Positions 1-5,150 of a DNA stretch of 6,820 bases are shown piece by piece. The stretch's first letter is position 1, and every line of letters begins with the position of its first letter. Under the pieces are notes generated by a model. The model made no database searches. It saw only the letters and a program-made list of their open reading frames with translations, and was not told the DNA's origin. This DNA is from Candidatus Planktophila limnetica (GTDB lineage Bacteria > Actinomycetota > Actinomycetes > Nanopelagicales > Nanopelagicaceae). Location: positions 1 to 6,820 of the forward strand of contig JAPOHK010000048.1 in the NCBI GenBank assembly GCA_029979485.1, in the 5' to 3' direction. The position numbers and the translations under genes are program-made.

Positions 1-1061
1 GAATCAAGTTATTTGGAGACTCTGGCTTTGGATGGCGTATTGCTACTGCAGTTATTGGCTCTCTATCAATTCTCCTCATTGGCATGATTGCGAAGCGGCT
101 TTTTCGGTCCCCTTTACTTGCAGCTCTTGCTAGTGGCTTGATGGCACTTGATGGTCTGGCACTAGTTCATTCACGAACGGCGCTGCTCGATAACTTTCTC
201 ACCTTTTTTATTTTGCTAGCAACATACTTTTTTATTAGAAAGCAATATTGGTGGGTTGGAATTGCACTCGGTCTAGCAATTGGCACGAAATGGAGCGGTC
301 TTTACTTTCTCGCAGCGTTCGGTGTTATTGCGCTCTATCGAGCCTTTACTCATCACAGTGGAACTGCACTCATCAAACCAACTTTGCACCGCGTGATTCA
401 ATTCCTGATCATTCCTGTTATCACTTATATAACTTCGTGGATTGGTTGGTTTACATCAGATCGTGGTTGGGATCGAGATTATTCAACGAATCCATTTTCC
501 TCACTTATTTATTACCACCAACAAATTCTTAACTTTCATACGACTCTGACTGAGAAGCATCCTTACGAAGCGAACCCATGGAGTTGGCTCATCATGGGAA
601 GACCAACTTCATTCTTTTATGAAACTCCTAAAACGTGCGGTGCATCTCAATGTTCGCAAGAAATTCTTGCGCTTGGAACTCCACTATTATGGTGGTTAGG
701 AGTTGCAGCACTCGCAGTTTCCTTTGGAATGTGGATCAAGGGAGCGCTAAAGCGCCAATTTGATCCTGCTTTAACAATCATTGTGACAGGCATGATTGCT
801 GGCTATCTTCCTTGGTTCTTCTTTCAAAATCGCACTGTCTTCACTTTTTATGCGATTGTCTTTGAACCTTTTCTTATTTTGGCGCTGGTGTACTGCTCGC
901 ACTTATTGTTAGCGCGGTATCAGAGAGCGGGCAAAATCATTGTGATTACTTGCTTGTCCTTAATATTCCTGAATTTTCTCTACTTTTTGCCGATTTATTT
1001 GGGAGATGTCATCACGTATGACGCATGGAAAGCACGAATGTGGTTTCCGCAATGGATTTAA
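1..1061 (+). CDS. pmt: Protein O-mannosyltransferase (Pmt), 5' truncated by window edge
   Basis: The reading frame is open from base 3 and has no start in view, so 352 C-terminal residues are visible; the ATG at 84 is internal. Residues before it (GDSGFGWR, then a hydrophobic stretch) are normal family sequence. The protein is a polytopic membrane enzyme that transfers mannose from polyprenyl-phosphomannose to Ser/Thr of proteins being secreted. Numbering visible residues from 1, recognisable marks are SRTALLDNFL (57-66), the GTKWSG block (94-99), the extracytoplasmic KHPYEANPWSW block (185-195), a conserved Cys pair CGASQC (212-217), four or more hydrophobic segments typical of the C-terminal four-TM domain, and the terminal DAWKARMWFPQWI. 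The catalytic acidic loop near the N-terminus lies upstream of the window. Mycobacterial Pmt is about 520 aa, so roughly a third is missing. The gene converges on the membrane-protein gene with 12 bp between stops. A close homologue (Rv1002c) also lies near the moeA1 cluster in M. tuberculosis. Confidence 0.93.
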   Translation, partial: IKLFGDSGFGWRIATAVIGSLSILLIGMIAKRLFRSPLLAALASGLMALDGLALVHSRTALLDNFLTFFILLATYFFIRKQYWWVGIALGLAIGTKWSGLYFLAAFGVIALYRAFTHHSGTALIKPTLHRVIQFLIIPVITYITSWIGWFTSDRGWDRDYSTNPFSSLIYYHQQILNFHTTLTEKHPYEANPWSWLIMGRPTSFFYETPKTCGASQCSQEILALGTPLLWWLGVAALAVSFGMWIKGALKRQFDPALTIIVTGMIAGYLPWFFFQNRTVFTFYAIVFEPFLILALVYCSHLLLARYQRAGKIIVITCLSLIFLNFLYFLPIYLGDVITYDAWKARMWFPQWI

Positions 1062-1073
1062 AAATTAAAGGGT

Positions 1074-1868
1074 TTATTCGTTAGCTGCACGTGATTCGCG
1101 CAGACGCTTAACCGCTTCTTCAGCTAACTGCTGATCAAAGATTTCATCCTTGGAAGGAGCAGCTGCTGCAAGCGCTTCGCGCTCAAGACGTTGTTGTTCT
1201 TCTGTCCATTTACCAGGTTCAGTCAGATCTATAACGCGTTTGGCTGGAACTGCCTTCGGCGCATTGACGTAGGTAGGAAGTGGAACATCATTTGGTTGCC
1301 ACTGCGCACGTGATTCTGCAGTTCCTTTTGGAAGGAGCGTAACTCCTGAAAGTTCGCGTTCAGAAAGCGGAACCCAATGTTCTTGATTTACCACGGGATC
1401 ATGGTGAGCGTGTGATCCAACGACATCCGCCAAATTAGTATGTGAAACTCCCTCTGTTGTGCGATGGAGTTGATCCATGCGGCGGCGCTGAATCTTTTCG
1501 TGATTGATATGGCGACGAACGTAGGCGACATATATAAGAAGTGCTGTCGCTGGGATTGCTATAGCAATGTAAGCAAATGTTTTCATGATTGCACCTACCG
1601 TTGTGAGTATCAATGTGAGAATAATGAGAGAAAAAATAATTCTGCGTCTCAAAATTTGTTGAGCAACACGACCCATCCGATTTACGTCGGTGAAAATCTC
1701 ATCAGCATGAGAGGGATTAGATGTATTTGTACTTGCAACAACGCGCAACGCACTTTTATAACGTTCAACACTCTTGCCAGAAAATTCATTTTTGTTGTGA
1801 AGCCAACGGGGAAGGAAATAGGCAACCCACATTCCAGCGATTGCCAAATAAATTATTCCCGTTGCCAT
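1074..1868 (-). CDS. glpR: Actinobacterial membrane receptor of the Glp/GlpR (SepX-like) division module
   Basis: This 264-residue protein is predicted to have three membrane segments (about 3-20, 77-95 and 98-117). Positive clusters RRR (74-76) and RRH/RRR (118-130) flank the second and third segments, giving N-terminus out and a long cytosolic tail (about 121-264). The N-terminal pattern (MATGIIYLAIAGMWVAYFLP) and the tail blocks W190-QPNDVPLPTYV and RVIDLTEPGKW (211-221) match the family of M. tuberculosis Rv0996. They also match, as I recall, C. glutamicum GlpR, the membrane receptor of the gephyrin-like divisome protein Glp, and Streptomyces SepX. The tail ends in a charged Glu/Arg-rich helix (about 221-262). 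It is the third gene after the MoeA-like and RimJ genes, 53 bp downstream of rimJ. No Shine-Dalgarno sequence precedes the ATG; a TAACCT box 9 nt upstream suggests a leaderless transcript. The family assignment is firm for Rv0996-like, and the division role is inferred from relatives. Confidence 0.75.
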   Translation of the reverse strand: MATGIIYLAIAGMWVAYFLPRWLHNKNEFSGKSVERYKSALRVVASTNTSNPSHADEIFTDVNRMGRVAQQILRRRIIFSLIILTLILTTVGAIMKTFAYIAIAIPATALLIYVAYVRRHINHEKIQRRRMDQLHRTTEGVSHTNLADVVGSHAHHDPVVNQEHWVPLSERELSGVTLLPKGTAESRAQWQPNDVPLPTYVNAPKAVPAKRVIDLTEPGKWTEEQQRLEREALAAAAPSKDEIFDQQLAEEAVKRLRESRAANE

Positions 1869-1877
1869 GGTGGGTAA

Positions 1878-1883
1878 AGGTTA
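1878..1883 (-). promoter_or_regulatory. Candidate -10 box (TAACCT) for a leaderless internal promoter of glpR
   Basis: The minus strand reads TAACCT followed by 9 nt and the ATG at 1868, with no Shine-Dalgarno sequence in between. This is the spacing expected when RNA polymerase starts at or just before the start codon, and the box is the same hexamer as the plus-strand box at 3418. It would let the membrane protein be expressed apart from the two upstream genes. There is no recognisable -35, so confidence is low. Confidence 0.3.
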
Positions 1884-1890
1884 AGGGAGC

Positions 1891-1908
1891 CCCCTATAAA
1901 TTTAGGGG
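1891..1908 (-). repeat. Short perfect inverted repeat in the rimJ-glpR gap
   Basis: CCCCTA and TAGGGG form a perfect 6-bp stem around a 6-nt AT-rich loop in the 53-bp gap between rimJ and the membrane-protein gene. On either strand no T-run follows, so it is not a normal intrinsic terminator. Nearby GGGAGCCCCC and CCAAGGGG runs could form competing pairs. It could be an operator, an mRNA-processing site or a weak attenuator between the operon's second and third genes; sequence alone does not decide. Confidence 0.4.
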
Positions 1909-1921
1909 ATTTCCAAGGGGT

Positions 1922-2497
1922 TTACTGAATCAAATGGTTGTACTTAACGAAGCAGAGATGGTCGCGCCATCCCCCATCTATATGTAAATAAGCCTTTCGC
2001 TCACCTTCAAATGTATAACCAGCTTTTTCTGCCACCCTGCGCGATGCACCATTTTCAGGGCGCAGATTGATTTCAATTCTATGTAGCCCAAGTTGAGCAA
2101 AACCGAACTCTGTTACTAGGACAACCGATTGGGTTGTAAATCCGCGGTTTGCATAATTGCGATCAATCCAATATCCAATATGCGCACCGCGCAGTGCGCC
2201 GTAAATAACTCCCCCCATAGTGATTTGCCCAATGAGGTTCTTTCCATGCCAGATGAGGAATGAATAGGAACGCCCTGCTCTTGCTTCACGATTAAGTGCT
2301 CCCACCATTGCGAAAAATGATGGGCGCTTGGAAACAAACTCGCTTGCTGGAGATCCTGCTGGAACATGAGGAAGCGTTGCCTCCCAAGGAGTGAGCCACT
2401 CCTTATTCTCTGATCGAACCTGAGCCCATTTTCTCTGGTCACGTAACCGTGCAGGACGAAGAATAATTTCGTCACCGTGAAGCACGACCGGCCACAT
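1922..2497 (-). CDS. rimJ: RimJ-type GNAT N-acetyltransferase
   Basis: A 191-residue protein of the GCN5-related acetyltransferase superfamily, RimJ/RimL branch, which uses acetyl-CoA to acetylate N-terminal amino groups, classically of ribosomal proteins. The acetyl-CoA pyrophosphate-binding motif is RNYANRGFTT (113-122, Q/R-x-x-G-x-A type with NRGF in the usual place). It is followed by LGLHRIEI (136-143), the N-x-x-S-x-x-V-x-EK-x-GY block (149-161) and a C-terminal GGWRDH (175-180), all standard for the family. The N-terminus (HGDEIILRPARLRD and WLTPWEATLP) matches actinobacterial RimJ, supporting the ATG at 2497. That start lies only 2 bp after the stop of the MoeA-like gene and has no good ribosome-binding site, so translation is probably coupled. 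Its conserved place between a division scaffold and its receptor suggests that one of them could be a substrate, but nothing in the sequence shows this. Confidence 0.9.
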   Translation of the reverse strand: MWPVVLHGDEIILRPARLRDQRKWAQVRSENKEWLTPWEATLPHVPAGSPASEFVSKRPSFFAMVGALNREARAGRSYSFLIWHGKNLIGQITMGGVIYGALRGAHIGYWIDRNYANRGFTTQSVVLVTEFGFAQLGLHRIEINLRPENGASRRVAEKAGYTFEGERKAYLHIDGGWRDHLCFVKYNHLIQ

Positions 2498-2499
2498 AG

Positions 2500-3411
2500 C
2501 TAGAGATATCGGCGTTCAAGTACAACGACGGTGACTTCAGTACCAGCTACCAATTTAGTTTCACCCTCAGGCACTGCAATGAAGCAATTTGCATCCGATA
2601 ACGTTGCTTGTTCATCCTGTGAACTTAACGGTGACACAGATTTTCCATCTGCACTTAATACTGCACGCACATATGAACGCATTCCACCTGATGAAGAAAG
2701 TGCTTTCTCTAATTTTGCTTTGACCGATGGCCGGTGAATATTGGCAGTTCCAAGCATGGTGCGAATCATGGGGCGAATAAGTAACTCAAAAGAAATGTAA
2801 GCAGCGATGGGATCTCCTGGCAAAGTAACGACAGGAGTTTTATCTGGGCCGATAACCCCATAATTGTGGCGACCACTAGATTCGATAGCGATTTCAACTG
2901 TGCTGATCTCGCCGATTCGCTGCAAAGTACGAGTAATCAAATCAAAGGAATCATCGTGGCGTTCTCCGCTAATAATGATGAGATCGGCGCGAACGAGTTG
3001 ATCCTCAATCACTCCCTGCAGTTCATCTTCATCATCTGGAATTGAATGAACTCGATAAGCCACAGCGCCAACTTCTCGCACAGCGGTAGTAAGTAGCCAC
3101 GAATTTGTTTCATACTCTTCATCGGATTTGAGTGGCAAACCAGGCTCAACTAAATCCGGCCCAGCTGAAATCACGACAACGCGTGGATGCGGTCTAGTAG
3201 GTAGATGATCAAGACCAATCGATGCAGCTAAACCAATTTGCGTTGCTCGGATACGAGTTCCAGCTTTCATTACCAACCGCTCACCCGCATAGATGTCTTC
3301 AGCGAGAGTGGCATCATGCGCATCGAGCAAAGGCATATCAAAATGCTCGAGTGGTTTACAAAGCTCGAGTAAAGCAGTCAATACTTCATCGACGCGTGCA
3401 CGTTCTGACAT
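2500..3411 (-). CDS. glp: Shortened MoeA/gephyrin-like protein lacking domain II, probable Glp division scaffold
   Basis: From the ATG at 3411 the protein has 303 residues, against about 400 for MoeA. Visible in order are: the N-terminal helix (RVDEVLTALLELCKPL); a stub of domain I ending LAEDIY (36-41), which should be followed by the ~100-residue domain II carrying PGFDNSAMDGYA; then immediately GERLVMKAGTRIRATQIG (43-60), equivalent to the far side of domain II in E. coli MoeA; then a MogA-like domain III (about 75-218); then a domain IV beta-barrel (about 225-303). The catalytic GGVSxG motif is replaced by SGERHDDSFD (148-157) and the KPGKP motif by ESSGRHNYG (177-185). LPGDP (197-201), the LPGNP equivalent, is kept. 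Molybdate insertion therefore seems impossible. The operon with rimJ and the Rv0996/GlpR-like gene points to Glp, the FtsZ-binding gephyrin-like divisome protein. A longer in-frame start at 3531 was rejected because it would run antisense into the neighbouring gene. The homology is certain, and the division role is inferred. Confidence 0.85.
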   Translation of the reverse strand: MSERARVDEVLTALLELCKPLEHFDMPLLDAHDATLAEDIYAGERLVMKAGTRIRATQIGLAASIGLDHLPTRPHPRVVVISAGPDLVEPGLPLKSDEEYETNSWLLTTAVREVGAVAYRVHSIPDDEDELQGVIEDQLVRADLIIISGERHDDSFDLITRTLQRIGEISTVEIAIESSGRHNYGVIGPDKTPVVTLPGDPIAAYISFELLIRPMIRTMLGTANIHRPSVKAKLEKALSSSGGMRSYVRAVLSADGKSVSPLSSQDEQATLSDANCFIAVPEGETKLVAGTEVTVVVLERRYL

Positions 3412-3417
3412 AATCTC

Positions 3418-3425
3418 TAACCTTA
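3418..3425. promoter_or_regulatory. Symmetric TAACCTTA box, candidate bidirectional -10 for both divergent genes
   Basis: The only DNA between the two divergent starts is 45 bp (3412-3456). It holds the near-palindrome TAACCTTA. Read on the plus strand, TAACCT (3418-3423) fits the actinobacterial TANNNT -10 consensus and would start a transcript near 3430, leaving a ~26-nt leader that contains the GAGGGG site. Read on the minus strand, TAAGGT (3425-3420) lies 8 nt before the ATG at 3411 and would give a leaderless or nearly leaderless mRNA, matching the absence of a Shine-Dalgarno sequence there. I see no -35 hexamer at the expected distance in either direction. The box is inferred from sequence only. 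Confidence 0.45.
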
Positions 3426-3444
3426 CTTGCAGAGCGTGCACTTC

Positions 3445-3450
3445 GAGGGG
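3445..3450 (+). promoter_or_regulatory. Ribosome-binding site GAGGGG deciding the cyclo-ligase start
   Basis: GAGGGG ends 6 nt before the ATG at 3457, an ideal distance. It supports that start over the in-frame ATG at 3427, which would add ten residues unlike the family, has no such site, and would leave almost no room for a promoter. Confidence 0.75.
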
Positions 3451-3456
3451 ATTTAC

Positions 3457-3999
3457 ATGGGTATCAGCGAAGAAAAAACAGCGCTTCGTACCCGCTATCG
3501 TCGCGAACGTAATGCGCGTTACATCGAACACAGCTTTGAATTTTTGGCAACAATAAAAGAGTTGGAGAGTGCCTCCGTCATTGCTAGTTATCGGTCATAC
3601 GGAGTCGAACCAGATACACAAGCGCTCAACCGAAAACTAATTCTGGATGGAAAAACTTTATTGCTTCCTCGAATGTCTGGCGATTCCATTGAATGGGTCC
3701 AATGGAATGGTGATGAATCCGCATTTTCTCGAAATAAAAATATTGAAGAACCCATTGGTGATTCGTTTAGCGACCTTGATGCAATTGAAGTGATTGTGGT
3801 TCCTGCATTGCGTATTGACCGAAGTGGTTATCGTCTAGGGCAAGGTGGCGGATATTACGACCGAGCTTTGGCAAAGACCAGTGCATTTACCATCGGCCTC
3901 ATTCATCCAGATGAAATTTCGAGCGAGGATTTACCGCGCGAACCTTGGGATATCCCACTTCGTGCTGCAGCAACACCTGATTTAGTCACGCGCTTTTAA
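3457..3999 (+). CDS. 5-formyltetrahydrofolate cyclo-ligase (5,10-methenyltetrahydrofolate synthetase)
   Basis: A 180-residue cytosolic enzyme that converts 5-formyltetrahydrofolate to 5,10-methenyltetrahydrofolate with ATP, returning a stored or inhibitory folate to the one-carbon pool. Length is normal for the family. Motifs: the basic N-terminal K7-x-x-L-R...RRER helix; SYGVEPDT (47-54); LLLPRM (68-73); NIEEPIG (95-101), the E-P pair of the folate site; VPALRIDRSGYRLGQGGGYY (115-134) followed by DRAL, the glycine-rich ATP/Mg loop; and the C-terminal EPWDIPL (162-168). It is transcribed away from the MoeA-like gene and converges on the acyl-CoA dehydrogenase with only 5 bp between stops. In M. 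tuberculosis the same gene (Rv0992c) is also divergent from the moeA1 cluster, but galU lies in between there; here galU is absent. Confidence 0.95.
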   Translation: MGISEEKTALRTRYRRERNARYIEHSFEFLATIKELESASVIASYRSYGVEPDTQALNRKLILDGKTLLLPRMSGDSIEWVQWNGDESAFSRNKNIEEPIGDSFSDLDAIEVIVVPALRIDRSGYRLGQGGGYYDRALAKTSAFTIGLIHPDEISSEDLPREPWDIPLRAAATPDLVTRF

Positions 4000-4004
4000 A
4001 AAAA

Positions 4005-5150
4005 TTAAGGAAGATTGCGCGCAATCACGATTCGTTGAATTTGATTGGTACCTTCATAAATCTGAGTTAATTTGGCATCGCGCATCATTCGTTCGACTGG
4101 ATAGTCTGAAACGTATCCATATCCACCCAAAATCTGCACGGCATCAGTCGTGACTTTCATGGCTACATCTGTGGCATAGGTCTTGCTGGCAGCAGAGAAG
4201 AATTTGAGATCCTTATCCATGCGCTCACTTTTAGCTGCAGCAGCATAAGTAATCTGGCGAGCAGTTTCGACGGCAATTGCCATGTCGGCCAACATAAATT
4301 GCACACCTTGAAAATCAAAAATCTCTTTGCCGAATTGTTTTCTCTCGTGAGAATATTTTTTAGCTGTATCAAGGGCACCTTGTGCGATCCCAAGAGCTTG
4401 TGCAGCAATAGTGATTCTGGTGTGATCCAAAGTATCCATCGCAAGCGCAAAGCCCTTGCCAACTTCGCTGATGCGGCGATCGTCTCCGATTTCCACGTTG
4501 TCAAAGTAGACCTCGCGCGTTGGAGATCCGCGGAAACCCATCTTCTTTTCAGGTGCACCAAAGGAGACGCCAGGATCAGATTTTTCAATAACAAAAGCAG
4601 TGATTCCTTTAGAACCAAGTGATGGATCTGTTTGGGCAATTACTGTGTAGAACTCAGAGACTCCAGCGTTTGAAATCCACTTCTTGCTGCCGTTGATAAC
4701 CCAGCCATCGCCTTTGCGCTCTGCTTTAGTTTTCAAAGCAGATGCATCAGAACCGGCTTCAGATTCTGAAAGACAATATGAGAATCCTTTTCCTTTTGCT
4801 AGCGGTCTGAGCCAGCGTTCTTTCTGCTCTTTATTGCCACTCAAAATAAGTGGAAGTGAGCCCAATTTATTAACTGCTGGAATAAGCGATGAAGATGCAC
4901 ATACTCGCGCCACTTCTTCAATGATTAAACATGCTGCAAGTGCATCTGCACCATCGCCACCAAATTCTGTCGGTACATGTGCGGCAAAGAGCCCAGCTTT
5001 AGTAAGCGCATCATGAGCCTCTTGCGGATATCGATGATCAGCATCTACTGCATGTGCATGAGGCGCAATTTCCTTTTCACACAGCGCACGAACACTGTCT
5101 CGTAAATCGTTATATTCAGAAGGCAGGGTAAAGAGATTTTCTAAACTCAT
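4005..5150 (-). CDS. fadE25: FadE25-like acyl-CoA dehydrogenase
   Basis: A 381-residue FAD enzyme that oxidises a short- or branched-chain acyl-CoA to the trans-2-enoyl-CoA and passes electrons to electron-transferring flavoprotein. Signature 1, CLSESEAGSDASA, is at 126-138. The GSKKWISNAG block (154-163), SHERKQFG (267-274) and LGGYGY (341-346) are at their usual places. Signature 2 ends in QIYEGTNQIQ, where E366 is the expected catalytic base. The EEVARVCASSSLIPAVNKLG stretch (78-97) and MLADMAIAVETAR are characteristic of mycobacterial FadE25 and close relatives, whose substrate is not settled; butyryl-CoA or 2-methyl-branched acyl-CoA from amino-acid breakdown are possible. The gene starts inside the stop of the upstream CtaG gene (TAATG, one-base overlap) behind a strong AAGGAGGG site, so the two form an operon. 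In Mycobacterium the neighbours are purine genes, so this pairing is a local arrangement. Confidence 0.93.
   Translation of the reverse strand: MSLENLFTLPSEYNDLRDSVRALCEKEIAPHAHAVDADHRYPQEAHDALTKAGLFAAHVPTEFGGDGADALAACLIIEEVARVCASSSLIPAVNKLGSLPLILSGNKEQKERWLRPLAKGKGFSYCLSESEAGSDASALKTKAERKGDGWVINGSKKWISNAGVSEFYTVIAQTDPSLGSKGITAFVIEKSDPGVSFGAPEKKMGFRGSPTREVYFDNVEIGDDRRISEVGKGFALAMDTLDHTRITIAAQALGIAQGALDTAKKYSHERKQFGKEIFDFQGVQFMLADMAIAVETARQITYAAAAKSERMDKDLKFFSAASKTYATDVAMKVTTDAVQILGGYGYVSDYPVERMMRDAKLTQIYEGTNQIQRIVIARNLP

Noticed and set aside
84..86. ATG at 84 as start of the mannosyltransferase
   Set aside because: The frame is open to the window edge, and the upstream residues are family sequence (GFGWR followed by a membrane segment). 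The catalytic N-terminus lies outside the window.
1891..1920. Intrinsic terminator after rimJ
   Set aside because: The stem is only 6 bp and no T-run follows on the minus strand, so it does not fit a Rho-independent terminator.
1464..1987. Plus-strand open frames opposite the membrane-protein gene and the rimJ gap
   Set aside because: Their composition is rich in Cys, Asn and His as expected of a shadow frame, and they lie antisense to genes with clear family motifs.
2500..3411. Frameshifted or decayed moeA pseudogene
   Set aside because: The frame is uninterrupted, and domains III and IV are well conserved up to a normal C-terminus. The gene is flanked by tightly packed intact neighbours, so it is maintained and not decaying.
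3427..3456. Upstream ATG at 3427 as start of the cyclo-ligase
   Set aside because: The ten extra residues do not resemble the family, and GAGGGG sits at the correct distance only for the ATG at 3457.
3412..3531. In-frame 40-residue N-terminal extension of the MoeA-like protein
   Set aside because: It would read antisense through the promoter, ribosome-binding site and first codons of the cyclo-ligase. The MoeA family starts at the helix RVDEVL..., directly after the ATG at 3411.
4299..4622. 107-residue open frame on the plus strand opposite the acyl-CoA dehydrogenase
   Set aside because: It is antisense to a well-conserved enzyme and shows no protein-like pattern or ribosome-binding site. 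The other frames of this kind (for example 4684-5016 and 6075-6299) were rejected for the same reason.
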